Shown: positions 8,225 to 17,852 of the stretch, piece after piece
How positions within the stretch are numbered: position 1 is the stretch's first letter
Layout of the letters: every line of letters begins with the position of its first letter
DNA from: Candidatus Eiseniibacteriota bacterium
GTDB lineage: Bacteria > Eisenbacteria > RBG-16-71-46 > CAIMUX01
Assembly: GCA_016712505.1 (NCBI GenBank)
Contig: JADJQY010000002.1
Coordinates: 1-64,000 of the forward strand
DNA length: 64,000 bases
Reading direction: 5' to 3'
The notes under the pieces: generated by a model
The model's database searches: none
Told to the model about the DNA's origin: nothing
What the model saw: the letters and a program-made list of their open reading frames with translations, nothing else
Made by a program: the position numbers and the translations under genes

Positions 8225-8279
8225 TCCTGCGAACCCCCGGGTTCCCGGCCGGTCGATCCCCCGCCCCTCGGGCCTCCGC

Positions 8280-10919
8280 TCACGGTTCGACCTCGATCCG
8301 CACCTCGTCCCGGATCGCCCGGCCCGCGCCCAGCCGTTCGGCGCGGATGCGATGGTGCCCCGGCTCGAGCGGCCAGAAGAGGCGTTCGCCCGGGCCCGAC
8401 TCGCCGATCGCCACGTCGTTGACCGACCAGCGGACCGCATCGTCGCCGGAGACCGCTTCGAGCGCAATGGCCTGCTGCGTCCGGGGCAGGCTGGGATCGA
8501 GCGCATAGATCGAGCCGTTGACCGGCCGGACGATGCTGACCCCCGCCGCTGCGCTCCCGGTCGATCGTCCGACGGCCGCCGCGAGCGCTGCCGAGGATGC
8601 GCGTCCCGGCGGGCGGCGGAAGGGTCCTCCGGCGCCCGCGAGCTGGGCAGGCTCGAACGCCCCGCCTTCCCGAGGGCCGCACTCCGGCTGGCCGCAGAGG
8701 CAGGGGGCGAGAGCCGTCGGTGGGCGGGGCCACTCCTGATCGCGCGCCCACCGATGGAAGGTCAGGGGAGAGACGGCGGCAAAGGCGGAGCCGACGCCCC
8801 GGCCCGCGCCGATGGCGGCCGGCTCGAGCGGCAAGGTGAACAGAGGCTCGGCCACGCGCGCGTCCGGAGTGCAGACGCGCGCCATCCCTCCCGAGAGGCG
8901 ATCGATCGGGATCCGACGATGCCAGGCGCAGGTGGGCAATCCGGCGTCGGACCGCGCGAACCACTCGCGTACCCGACCGGGGCAGTCGGCGCCGGCCGCC
9001 TGCCCCGATAACGGACAGATCTCGCGTTCCTCGACCGCGCCCAAGGCGGCCGGATAGAGCCCAGTGTCGATCCGACCGTTGTCCTGGAGGCGGAGCAGCA
9101 CCCGGCGCAAGGCCAGAATCGCCCCTTCAGTGCCGGAGACCCGATCCATCCCTTCTCCTCCGGCCCGCCCGATCCAGACCCCGACCGTCCACTGGGCGGT
9201 GAATCCGAAGGCCCAGTTGTCCCGCCAGTCGCTCGAGGTGCCGGTCTTGATGGCGCAGGGAAAGGGGAACTCGAACGGGGCGCCACGGCCGAAGGTCGCG
9301 GCACGCGCCGCCGGGTCGGAGAGGATCGACTGCACGAAGAAGGCCGCCTCGCTGGTCATCACCCGCCGGCGCGGGGTGGGTGTTCCGTCGAGCGGGGTGC
9401 GCGCGGCGAGCAGACGTCCATCCGCATCGTGGGCGGAGAGGAGATCGACCCGAGGGGCGGCGATCCCGCCACGCGCCAGCGTTGCGTAAGCGCCGGTGAG
9501 TTCGAGCAGGGTCACCTCGCCCACCCCGAGGGCCAGGCCCAGGCCGTAGTGGACCGCCGGTTGATCGAGACTCTCCAATCCCAACGCGCGCAGCCGGGCG
9601 AGAAACCTCTCGGGGCCAAGGCTCGCCACCAGCGCCACCGCCGGCGCGTTCCAGGAGTTGGCCAGCGCGGCGCGCGCCCGGACCGGTCCATGCCAGGCGC
9701 CGGCGTAGTTCCCTGGGGTGAACGTGCCGTCCGGACCCGGGAAGCTGAGCGGGAGATCCGGCAGGAGCGAGGCGGGGCGCAGCCCCTCCTCGAAGGCGAG
9801 GGCGTAGGCGAACGGCTTGAGGGCCGAACCGGGCTGGCGCCGCGCGAGGACCGCATCGAACTGACCGTGCCGCGGGTCGGCGTAGTTCGGTGACCCGACC
9901 CAGGCCCGGACTTCTCCGGTTGGATTGTCGATCACGAGCACCGCGCCATCGTCGGCCCCGCGCGCGCGCAGCTCGGTGAGCGTCGCGCGGAGATCCTGCT
10001 CGACCCCCGTCTGCAGCTCGCGTTCGAGCGGGAGCCGCAGCGCGCTCGCTTCGGGAAAGCGGGCGCGCAGACGGTCGAGCCAGTGCGGCGCGAGTTCGCG
10101 CTCGATCCCCCGCGACAGCGGCGCGAGGGGGAGGTCGAGGGCCGCCAGGCCCCGCTTCTCGGCCGACGATAGGGGGAGGCGAGCAATCAGCCGGTCACGG
10201 GCGCACATCGCCTCCTCCGGCGCGCGGCGCGGGTCGAGGCGCACCGGGGACTGCGGGAGTGCAGCCAGGAGCGCGGCCTCCGACCAGGTAAGGGAATCGG
10301 CACCGTGATCGAAGTAAGCGCGTGCCGCGGCCTCGGCGCCCCGCAGGGTTGGCCCGTACGGCGCGCGATTGAGATAGAGCTCCAGGATCTCACGCTTGGT
10401 CAGGCGCGCCTCGAGCACCAGAGCCCAGAACGACTCCAGCCACTTCTCGCTCCAGCGCGATCGCTCGTTCGCGACGCCCGCGTCCGCGCGCGCCTCCGCC
10501 CGCGCCGTCGCCCGCGCCTCCGCGCGCAGTAGCTTGACCACCTGCTGGGTGATGGTCGAGCCGCCGCTTCGAACCTCTCCCGCCCGCAGGTTGAGCACCG
10601 CCGCCCGGGCGAGGGCGAGCGGGTCGATCCCGGGGTGGTGAAAGAACCGCCGGTCTTCGGCCGCCAAGGTCGCGGAGACCAGGGTCGAGTCGATCGAGTC
10701 GAGTGACACCGGCACGCAGGCCACGTCATCGCGGCGGAGCGTGGCCAACGCGCGACCGTTCCGATCGCTGACCACGACCAGGGTCGGGGCGGACTCCAGG
10801 CGCCAGGCCGCGGGGAGCGGGGTCAGCGCCGGGATCAACCAGACTGCGATGAGCAGCGCGAGCGTCGCGATTGCTCCGATCGACGCCAGACGCAGGACCA
10901 GGGCCTCGCGTGCGCTCAT
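8280..10919 (-). CDS. pbpC: Penicillin-binding protein 1C (peptidoglycan glycosyltransferase/transpeptidase)
   Basis: This 879-residue bifunctional class A PBP polymerises lipid II and cross-links peptidoglycan in the periplasm. One N-terminal membrane anchor (residues ~10-30) is followed by the GT51 domain with catalytic Glu88 in the AAEDRRFFHHPG motif and GGSTITQQVVK. The transpeptidase domain has SALK (Ser365, Lys368), SWN and KTGTS (Lys558). The C-terminal domain (SIVRPVNGSIYALDP, W-S-V-N-D) matches the BiPBP_C domain specific to PBP1C. Its start overlaps the stop of the upstream alpha-2-macroglobulin gene by 4 bp (ATGA), indicating translational coupling. This gene pair is a known conserved bacterial arrangement (yfhM-pbpC), thought to link protease trapping to wall repair. 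Confidence 0.96.
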   Translation of the reverse strand: MSAREALVLRLASIGAIATLALLIAVWLIPALTPLPAAWRLESAPTLVVVSDRNGRALATLRRDDVACVPVSLDSIDSTLVSATLAAEDRRFFHHPGIDPLALARAAVLNLRAGEVRSGGSTITQQVVKLLRAEARATARAEARADAGVANERSRWSEKWLESFWALVLEARLTKREILELYLNRAPYGPTLRGAEAAARAYFDHGADSLTWSEAALLAALPQSPVRLDPRRAPEEAMCARDRLIARLPLSSAEKRGLAALDLPLAPLSRGIERELAPHWLDRLRARFPEASALRLPLERELQTGVEQDLRATLTELRARGADDGAVLVIDNPTGEVRAWVGSPNYADPRHGQFDAVLARRQPGSALKPFAYALAFEEGLRPASLLPDLPLSFPGPDGTFTPGNYAGAWHGPVRARAALANSWNAPAVALVASLGPERFLARLRALGLESLDQPAVHYGLGLALGVGEVTLLELTGAYATLARGGIAAPRVDLLSAHDADGRLLAARTPLDGTPTPRRRVMTSEAAFFVQSILSDPAARAATFGRGAPFEFPFPCAIKTGTSSDWRDNWAFGFTAQWTVGVWIGRAGGEGMDRVSGTEGAILALRRVLLRLQDNGRIDTGLYPAALGAVEEREICPLSGQAAGADCPGRVREWFARSDAGLPTCAWHRRIPIDRLSGGMARVCTPDARVAEPLFTLPLEPAAIGAGRGVGSAFAAVSPLTFHRWARDQEWPRPPTALAPCLCGQPECGPREGGAFEPAQLAGAGGPFRRPPGRASSAALAAAVGRSTGSAAAGVSIVRPVNGSIYALDPSLPRTQQAIALEAVSGDDAVRWSVNDVAIGESGPGERLFWPLEPGHHRIRAERLGAGRAIRDEVRIEVEP

Positions 10920-13900
10920 TCGACGATGACGGTCTCGCTGCCGGACGTGGCGTACACCTCGGGAGCGTAGAGCATCTCGACCCGCGCCCCCGGCGTGCCG
11001 AAGCGTCCGGGCGTCGTCGGGGTGATCGGATAATAGAGGTGATAGACCCCGGCCGGGATGTCGTCGGCGTAGAAGCGCGCCCGATCGTCGAGCAGGGAGC
11101 GATAACTGATGGGGAAGAGCCCCTGGCTCTCGTCTCCCGCGTCTTCCGAGGCGGCGTAGTCGTAGACCACCGACTCCTCCTGCTCATAGAAGGTGCGGCT
11201 CGAGGTCTTGAAGTCGAGGTTCACCGCCTCGCATCCCGCGGGCAAGGGATCCTCGACCACGAGGTAGCTCGCCGCCTGCGGCACCACGATGGCGAGGTGG
11301 GTGAAGACCGGCTCTCCGCGCCGCAACCGGGCGAGCGGCTTGCCGTCCTTGCCGGTGTACTCCCGGAGCACGATCAGCCCCTCCTCGCGCGGCCCGAGGC
11401 CGAGAGAAGAGAAGGACCGGTCGAGACGCAGATCGTAGAAGATCGGTTCCTGCCCGCCGGTTTCGATCACGATCGGGAGATCGGCCTGCCCGGCGATCGG
11501 GCGCCGCACGCGGGTCAGGTCGTCGAGCGTGAACCGCCGCTGGTACGGGGTCAGCTTCCCCTTCTCGAACCGGGTTCCCTCGGTGCGATTCAGGCCGAGC
11601 ACGAGGCGCGCCTCGATCGGCAGACGCAGGTTCTCCGCTTTCTCCGCGTACTCCGTCAAGGCGGAGAGCGCCCAGGCGTTCTCGTGGGTGTTTGCCCAGT
11701 GACCGTGGCGCCGCTCCTCGAGCAGCCAACGCGTGAAAAGCGGCAGGAACGGATGGGTGTGCGCGCGACGCGAGAGCAGGAGCGTCCCGAGGGCGGTGGC
11801 CCGCACGCGGTCCTCGCGTTCACTCGAGAAGTGCGCCCCCCAGCCCGGATTCGTTTCGTTGAGCGCTGCCTTGGAAGCGGTCCGGTCGGCGTTCTCGAGC
11901 GCCAGGTCGATCAACGCCTTGATGTGCGATTCGGTCTGGGCCGCGAGCTCGGCCGAGGCCTGCTTCCGCAGCGTCCCTGCGCCACGGCGTCGCACCTCGT
12001 ATCGGTCGTAGGCCAGTCCGAGGCAGAGTCGGCCCGCGGTTCCGAGCTGCTCGCTGTAGGTGAAGAGGCGCTCGAGGGTCGACTCGCTCACGTTCGGCTC
12101 GCCCTCTCCGGTCTCGAGCCGCAGCCACGCGAGGAGCGCCCGCACATCCGGTTCCAGCGCGCTCTCCTCCGGACGCTCGAGGTCGAGCCCGAGGAGCGCA
12201 TCGGTCGCGGCGAGCAGATCGCCGTCGACCGCGAAGCCGGCCCCCTTCGCCCGCGCGAGCGTCCACGCGGTGTAGGCATTGAGGTAGGCGCTGTGCGGTC
12301 CGCCGTTCGGCCAGAGGCGATACCCATCGGGCGAATACTGGGCCGCGATCCGGGCCAGTCCGGCGTTGATCCTCGCCTCTACCTCGGCATTGCTGAGCGT
12401 GTCGGCCGGGATCCGATCGGCCAGGGCACGTCGGGCGAGCCAGCCCAAGGTCTGAGAGTTCACCTGCTCGAGGCAGCCGTGCGGATAGCCGACGAGATAC
12501 TCGATCGCCGGAGCCAGGCCGGTGAGCAGGGTGGGGGAGAGGCCGACGGTGAAGCTCAGCCCCTCGGGACTTCCGAGGTTCGACAACGCGATCGTCTCTT
12601 CCGCCTTCGGACCAGCGACACCGAAGGTCACCTCGGTTTCGCGGTGCAGCGGCACCGAGGCGATCAGATTGCGCGTCACCCGATCGATCACCCGGACGCC
12701 CGGAGCCTCGCCCACCGCTTCGAGCAGGTAGCGCACCGTGCCGCTATTCGGCGTCTCGAGGGCGAAGTCGGCCCGCCAGTTTTCTCCCGGGGCGAGCTTA
12801 CGCTTCTGCTCGGCCGGCCCCTTCAGGCGTGCCCCCTGGATGTCGCAGCGCACCCGGGCTTCGATGGCGACCCGGCCGCGATTTCGCACCACCGCACCCA
12901 GCGTCCAGGCATCGCCCACCCGCAGCGCCCGCGGGGTCGCAGCCTCGATCTCGATGGCGCGTGAGACCGCGACGCTCGCCTCGGCGCGGGCAAACTCGCT
13001 GCGCACGGTCGAGGCCACCGCGCGGAAGCGGTAGCGGGAGAGGTCGTCGGTCATCGGAACGATCACCCGCGCCCGACCGTCGGGCCCGACCGCAATGGCC
13101 GGGTTCCAGTAGGCGGTGGCGCGGAAGTTGGCTCGGGTCATCGCCGCGGCGGCCGCATCCGAGCCTCCGCCTCCCGGCGACGACTTGCCCCGCGGCAACT
13201 CCGGAGTGAGGCGAAGCTGGCTGCGCAGGTCGTCCTCCACCACGTCCCCCCGCCGGCGGCCGAAGAGCTGCACCAGCGGATCGATGCTGTTGTCGTCGAC
13301 CAGCGCGAGTACCGCCTCGTCCACCACGGCCAACGCGATCTCGCCCGCGACCGGGCGCCCCTCCGCGCCCAAGAGCACGAAGTCGACCGCCACGCTGTCT
13401 CCCGGCGCGACCTCGTCGCGCTCCGGCTTCATCTCGAGCTTGGCCTCCCAGCGGCCGTTCGTGACCTCGAAATAGGCGTACCCCTTCGCGTGGTAAGGGA
13501 GGAAGACCCGCGGTCCCTGACCCGGCCGGGTCGGCACGCGATCCGGGCCGACCAGCACCGCGTCGATCGCGGCCTGACCAGGGGCGAGGTCGAGGAGCGG
13601 CACTTCGATGCGCGGAGTGCCGGTGAGATTGACGCGGCGGGCCCGGACCAGGCCCGCGCTGTTCAGGATCACCAGCGCCTCGGCACCCCCGGTCGGGGCG
13701 GGAATGACCAGCCGAGCGGTGTCGGTCGGCGCATAGGCGCGTTGGTCGGTGTTGAGATCGAGCCACCAGGTGGTGGGCCGTGGCGACTGGGCCAGACTCG
13801 ATCCGGAGACGTAGATCGACGCGCTGCCTCCCAGCTCCTCGCCACCTGGCTGCTCAGGATAGACGCGCAGGCGATACTCCCCGGGGCCCGGCACCACGAT

Positions 13901-16732
13901 GCTCTGCTTGTACGCCGCCGCGGTGCTCTCCATCCGCCCCTTGGCGATCAGGGTGTCGAACGGGACATTCTCGTACTCGAACAGCCCGCCCAATCGGCGG
14001 ATGCGGGTCGTCTTGTAATCGTGGCGCCACAGCTCGGTCATCACCGGCAGGCCCGGCTGCGGCACGCCGCCGGTATCGACCACCACCCACTCGAACGTGG
14101 CGCGGCTCGAGCGATCGCTCTCCTCGTCCCAGAGCGGACGCACCCCCACGCGCAGGGGGCCGCGCACCACCAGGGCGCCATCCCGCGCGAAGGCAGACTG
14201 ATCGGACAGGTCGCGCGCGCCGAATTCGAAGGTGGCGTAGGAGTCGCCGGTCTCGGGCGGCAGGACGATCGGTTCGCGAAGGGTCAGTCTTCCCTCTCGA
14301 TCCAAGGTTGCCTTGCCCTCGCGGAGGACCGACGGACCCTCGAACCAGCGCCGACGGGTGTACGGGCGATCGCTCGGGCGCGCGGTCACCGGCTTTTCGT
14401 CGTTGAAGGTGAACTCACCCCAGTTGGGCGGAGACCAGTAGGTCGGCGCGAGAGAGAGCGACCAGTCGACCGGCTGCCCGCCCAGACCGCCGCCATTCCA
14501 GTACCGGAAGCGCGCGTCGGCCCGTAGCTGTCCGCCGCTCAGGAGCAGGTGGGGCGACACCTCGACCGAGGCCTGGAAGCGCGGAGCGCGGTACGCCTCG
14601 ACCTGGAGCGAGATCGATCCAAGACTCGCCCCGTTGTCGTCGTCGCTCGGCACCACCACTTCGAGCGCGTAGTAGCCGGTCCGTCCGTTTTGCGGCAGCA
14701 CGAAGTGCCCATGTCCATTGCCGAGCGGGTTGAGGGTCACCTGCTGCTTCTGCGGCGCGCCGTCATGGGCGTCGAGCCGCACCTCGACCGTGCGCTGGGT
14801 CGAGAGCGCCAGCCCCTTCGCCGTGGCATCGCGCAGCCAGAGCTTGTACTCGACCCGCTCTCCGGGCCGGTAGATCGGTCGATCGGTCAGGAGCGCGGCG
14901 GCCGGTGGCGGGGTGGTGCGCAATCCTTCGATGTTCCACTCGTGGATCGAGAGCCCCAGCCACGCGCGATCGGTTCCGGTATCGGCCTGGGCCACGCGGG
15001 GGATGCCGATCGGCGCGAGCACCGCGACCCCGGGGGTCCAGGCGATGCCGTCCTGATCGGTCGTCCCCTTCCAGAGCTGGGTCATGGCCGGGTTGCCGGC
15101 CGCGTCGTAGGTGTCCCAGAGCGTCACGCGGGCGTTCGCCATCGGCTTGCCGGTGGCCAGGTCGGTGACCCAGAGCAGGCCGTGCTCACGATCGATGCGC
15201 GAGGTGATGCCGAGCTTGGTGAACTGCAACAGCGTGTAGGTGCGCAGCGTCTCCGGTTGCTCGGGCGACTCCGGGAATCGGTTGATCCCCCAGGCTTCAA
15301 GATAGAGCGTCTGCCCATCGGCCGGGCGCGCGGGCAGCTCGTCGAAGCGCTTCCGCCAGACCCGCGTGGTGTCGGCGGCGTCCGCTCCCTCCTGCCAATC
15401 GATCGGGCCGAACCAGCGCGTGGCCCAGGTGGCCGGGTTGCGCCACGGTTCCCGGCTGAGGAGGACCCCATCGTTACTCAACCGATCCGCGACCAGCGGC
15501 CCCTCCGACGCCTTGAGCCAGAGCCCCCGAATCGTGACCGGCCCCAGGTTGTTGGCCTGGATCTGCAGCGCCTCGTCCGGGCCGGGCATCATCGCTCCCA
15601 TGCCGGGCTCCACCATGAGATCCGGCCAGTCGTGCGGGAAGGTCAGCGCCTGGGTGAAGGAGACCCGGGTTCTCCGGCCGTAGAGATCGGGCAACCCGGC
15701 CGGGATCGTCACCCGGACGCTCTGGCCGGCCGGGAACGACCCCTCGACCCACACACCGGTATCGCTCCCTTCCCAGGCCACGAGGCGTCGTATCGGAGGA
15801 TCGAAGCGCGCGTGGCGCAGCAGGGAGTCGGGGTGCGTGGGGCTCGCCAGGGTGAAGTAGATCGTTCCGCGCTCCGCCTCGGCCGAGCGCACTTCCGGAT
15901 CACCGAGCGTGCGGAACAGGATCTGCACCTCTTCGAGCAGACCGAGGTCGCTCCCCTCGAAGCGGATCCCCGTCCCGACCTTCAGGTGGTAGACGTGGTC
16001 GGGATCGAGCGGCGCCCGTGCACGGAAGGCGAGGACCCGGTTCGGCTCGATCGTCTCGCGCCCCAGCCGTTCGGCCAGATCGTCGAGCTGCGACGGCGTG
16101 GGCGAAACCGGAGTGATCGGCACCTCGACCGCGTTCGGATCTCCCAGTCCGCCTTCTCCGGTCCAGCGGTAGAGCGTCACGGAGCCCTGGGCGCCGGCGC
16201 GCGGCGCGCGATCAAACAGGAGCAGGATCGGATCGTCGACCGGAAAGACGCCGATCTCGGGGGCGCCCGGCTCGCCCGAGCTGGTCAACGGCGCCGGTTC
16301 CGGGGAGGAGGCGATCAGACGCGGACGGCGAAAGACGATCTCCCACCTCTCGTCCGTGGCGAGCGACTTTCCACTCAGGCTCTTCGTGCCGCGCGGAATC
16401 TCGACCTGGATCGCCGTCCCGGCGGGAGGAGGAGCTTCGAGCACGAACGAGACCGCGCTGGTCCCCATCCAGGTGTAGCTTCCCTTGAGGGCCGGGCTGA
16501 TCTCGAGCACGGAGCGGCCGCCGCGGCCGCGCTCGCCCAACTTCACCATCGGCTCGCTGAAGGTCACGTCGATCGAGTAGAGGTCGCGCACCTCACCGCG
16601 CGGAGTGGCCAAGACCACCGACAGCGGCGCTTCCGCCGCTCCTTGCCCGCGCGCGTGGGCCATCCATGCGGTGACGAGAACGAGGGCGATGAAAAGGTAC
16701 GCGCCCATCGTGGCGCGGCGATCGACGAACAT
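10916..16732 (-). CDS. Bacterial alpha-2-macroglobulin with thioester
   Basis: This 1938-residue periplasmic protease inhibitor belongs to the YfhM/A2M family. The chosen ATG 16732 sits 6 nt after AAGGAG; a GTG one codon upstream is possible. The N-terminal hydrophobic segment (YLFIALVLVTAWMAHARG) looks like a signal peptide or anchor. No lipobox Cys is present, unlike Escherichia coli YfhM. MG-type beta domains fill the first ~1100 residues (MG2-like LTDRPIYRPGERVEYKLWLR). A bait-like region with Gly/Ser/Ala follows (PELPRGKSSPGGGGSD). The alpha-alpha toroid carries the thioester GCLEQ (Cys1420, Gln1423), so covalent trapping should be possible. It is the first gene of the A2M-pbpC pair. A plausible promoter, TGGCAA-N17-TAGCCT, lies just upstream by eye. 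Confidence 0.95.
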   Translation of the reverse strand: MFVDRRATMGAYLFIALVLVTAWMAHARGQGAAEAPLSVVLATPRGEVRDLYSIDVTFSEPMVKLGERGRGGRSVLEISPALKGSYTWMGTSAVSFVLEAPPPAGTAIQVEIPRGTKSLSGKSLATDERWEIVFRRPRLIASSPEPAPLTSSGEPGAPEIGVFPVDDPILLLFDRAPRAGAQGSVTLYRWTGEGGLGDPNAVEVPITPVSPTPSQLDDLAERLGRETIEPNRVLAFRARAPLDPDHVYHLKVGTGIRFEGSDLGLLEEVQILFRTLGDPEVRSAEAERGTIYFTLASPTHPDSLLRHARFDPPIRRLVAWEGSDTGVWVEGSFPAGQSVRVTIPAGLPDLYGRRTRVSFTQALTFPHDWPDLMVEPGMGAMMPGPDEALQIQANNLGPVTIRGLWLKASEGPLVADRLSNDGVLLSREPWRNPATWATRWFGPIDWQEGADAADTTRVWRKRFDELPARPADGQTLYLEAWGINRFPESPEQPETLRTYTLLQFTKLGITSRIDREHGLLWVTDLATGKPMANARVTLWDTYDAAGNPAMTQLWKGTTDQDGIAWTPGVAVLAPIGIPRVAQADTGTDRAWLGLSIHEWNIEGLRTTPPPAAALLTDRPIYRPGERVEYKLWLRDATAKGLALSTQRTVEVRLDAHDGAPQKQQVTLNPLGNGHGHFVLPQNGRTGYYALEVVVPSDDDNGASLGSISLQVEAYRAPRFQASVEVSPHLLLSGGQLRADARFRYWNGGGLGGQPVDWSLSLAPTYWSPPNWGEFTFNDEKPVTARPSDRPYTRRRWFEGPSVLREGKATLDREGRLTLREPIVLPPETGDSYATFEFGARDLSDQSAFARDGALVVRGPLRVGVRPLWDEESDRSSRATFEWVVVDTGGVPQPGLPVMTELWRHDYKTTRIRRLGGLFEYENVPFDTLIAKGRMESTAAAYKQSIVVPGPGEYRLRVYPEQPGGEELGGSASIYVSGSSLAQSPRPTTWWLDLNTDQRAYAPTDTARLVIPAPTGGAEALVILNSAGLVRARRVNLTGTPRIEVPLLDLAPGQAAIDAVLVGPDRVPTRPGQGPRVFLPYHAKGYAYFEVTNGRWEAKLEMKPERDEVAPGDSVAVDFVLLGAEGRPVAGEIALAVVDEAVLALVDDNSIDPLVQLFGRRRGDVVEDDLRSQLRLTPELPRGKSSPGGGGSDAAAAAMTRANFRATAYWNPAIAVGPDGRARVIVPMTDDLSRYRFRAVASTVRSEFARAEASVAVSRAIEIEAATPRALRVGDAWTLGAVVRNRGRVAIEARVRCDIQGARLKGPAEQKRKLAPGENWRADFALETPNSGTVRYLLEAVGEAPGVRVIDRVTRNLIASVPLHRETEVTFGVAGPKAEETIALSNLGSPEGLSFTVGLSPTLLTGLAPAIEYLVGYPHGCLEQVNSQTLGWLARRALADRIPADTLSNAEVEARINAGLARIAAQYSPDGYRLWPNGGPHSAYLNAYTAWTLARAKGAGFAVDGDLLAATDALLGLDLERPEESALEPDVRALLAWLRLETGEGEPNVSESTLERLFTYSEQLGTAGRLCLGLAYDRYEVRRRGAGTLRKQASAELAAQTESHIKALIDLALENADRTASKAALNETNPGWGAHFSSEREDRVRATALGTLLLSRRAHTHPFLPLFTRWLLEERRHGHWANTHENAWALSALTEYAEKAENLRLPIEARLVLGLNRTEGTRFEKGKLTPYQRRFTLDDLTRVRRPIAGQADLPIVIETGGQEPIFYDLRLDRSFSSLGLGPREEGLIVLREYTGKDGKPLARLRRGEPVFTHLAIVVPQAASYLVVEDPLPAGCEAVNLDFKTSSRTFYEQEESVVYDYAASEDAGDESQGLFPISYRSLLDDRARFYADDIPAGVYHLYYPITPTTPGRFGTPGARVEMLYAPEVYATSGSETVIVE

Positions 16733-16861
16733 CACGACTCCTTGTGCTGTGCAGGTCCCGGTGAACCGAGGCGGAAGGCTAACCGCTCCGCGGGCCTGTT
16801 GCCAGCCCCCTCCGACTCTCCCCGGGGCGAGAATTGCCGGGTTCCGGCGCTGCGCCCAGCA

Positions 16862-16891
16862 TTGACACCCCGCCCGGCGGCTCTCTAGGCT
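16862..16891 (+). promoter_or_regulatory. Sigma70-type promoter for the TerB-DUF72 pair
   Basis: TTGACA (16862-16867) is followed after 18 bp by TAGGCT (16886-16891), 31 bp before the start codon. The same -10 type (TAGGCT/TAGACT) recurs before lemA and the M16 genes. Confidence 0.55.
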
Positions 16892-16922
16892 GCCCCTTCA
16901 CCCGTATCTCCATGGAGCGTGA

Positions 16923-17852
16923 ATGCCGGAACGAGGTCGACACCTGCCCCTCCTGCGTGTGCTGGCCGCCGTGGCCTGGGCCGACGGCGAGCTGGCGGCG
17001 GAGGAGGAAGCGTTTCTCCGCAGCCTGATGGACGATCTCGATCTCTCACCCGAGGGCCGGGGAGAGGTCGAGGGACTGCTGACTGCTCCGGTTTCCCGGG
17101 ACGCCTTCGAGCGGTACGCCCGGGAGTTCGAAGAGAGGATCGACGACCCCGGGCTCCGGAGCGACCTGCTCGCGGCGGTCGAGCGGCTGGTCTCGATCGA
17201 CCGCACGCGCGCCGTGGAGGAGGTCGACTACCTGAACCACCTGCGCGACTGGCTGAGCGATCCCGATGTCGGGACTGCGTCGGGCGGCGCGTCGTTCTGG
17301 GACCGCCTGCGCGGCGGGGTGCAGGCGACCTGGAAGCGAGCTGCCTCCTTGAAGGAAGGGGTTTTCGGTCCGACCGCCTGGGCCACCCGGCTCGGAGAGG
17401 CGGTGAGCGGGCGACTCCAGCCGGGGGCAGAGGCCGCCTCATTGCGCGGGCCGCGTCGCGACTACGTCTCCCTCTTCGGCGCGCTCCTGCAGCGGGTGGT
17501 CGATGCCGACGGCGTGACCCATCCGAACGAACAGGCGGCGCTCCACGCCACCCTGTCGGGACGCTTCGGCCTCAGCGCGGCCGAGATCGACTACGTGCTC
17601 CGCCTGGTCGCGGATCATGTTGCGTCGGGGGCCGATCGCCAGCGGCTCTGCGCGGAGTTCAATCGGATCTCCGGTCCGGAGCAGCGGATCGATCTGCTGC
17701 GCGCGCTCTTTGCCGCGGCACTCGCCGACGGAGAGATCTCGCGCCAGGAGGAAGATGAAGTGCACCTGATTGCCAACTTCCTCTGGATCGAACGGCAGGA
17801 CTATGCGTCGATCCGACGCGAAGCGCTGTCCGATCGGCAGGCGGAAGCGTGA
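16923..17852 (+). CDS. Protein with two TerB-like (tellurite-resistance type) domains
   Basis: This is a 309-residue, probably cytosolic protein. Two TerB-like helical bundles are visible. The first (residues ~8-115) has AVAWADGELAAEEEAFLRSLMDDL; the second (~178-300) has LLQRVVDADGVTHPNEQAAL, AAALADGEISRQEEDEV and HLIANFLW. The acidic DGE/EE clusters are the family's metal-binding signature. A linker of ~50 residues (ASFWDRLRGGVQATWKRAASLKEG) joins them. TerB domains occur in stress- or membrane-associated ter systems; the exact role here is unknown. The stop overlaps the start of the DUF72 gene by 4 bp. A TTGACA promoter lies 31 bp upstream. No other ter genes are present. Confidence 0.8.
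   Translation: MPERGRHLPLLRVLAAVAWADGELAAEEEAFLRSLMDDLDLSPEGRGEVEGLLTAPVSRDAFERYAREFEERIDDPGLRSDLLAAVERLVSIDRTRAVEEVDYLNHLRDWLSDPDVGTASGGASFWDRLRGGVQATWKRAASLKEGVFGPTAWATRLGEAVSGRLQPGAEAASLRGPRRDYVSLFGALLQRVVDADGVTHPNEQAALHATLSGRFGLSAAEIDYVLRLVADHVASGADRQRLCAEFNRISGPEQRIDLLRALFAAALADGEISRQEEDEVHLIANFLWIERQDYASIRREALSDRQAEA

Noticed and set aside
16814..16827. ACTCTCCCCGGGG near the divergent A2M/TerB promoters as a fifth palindrome copy
   Set aside because: Only the left 13 bp match; the right arm is different (CGAGAATT). It may be a chance half-site.
10871..16888. Long plus-strand open frames (697 and 779 codons) over pbpC and alpha-2-macroglobulin
   Set aside because: Antisense shadows of two strongly supported minus-strand genes; the translated composition is Arg/Pro/Glu-rich without family motifs.
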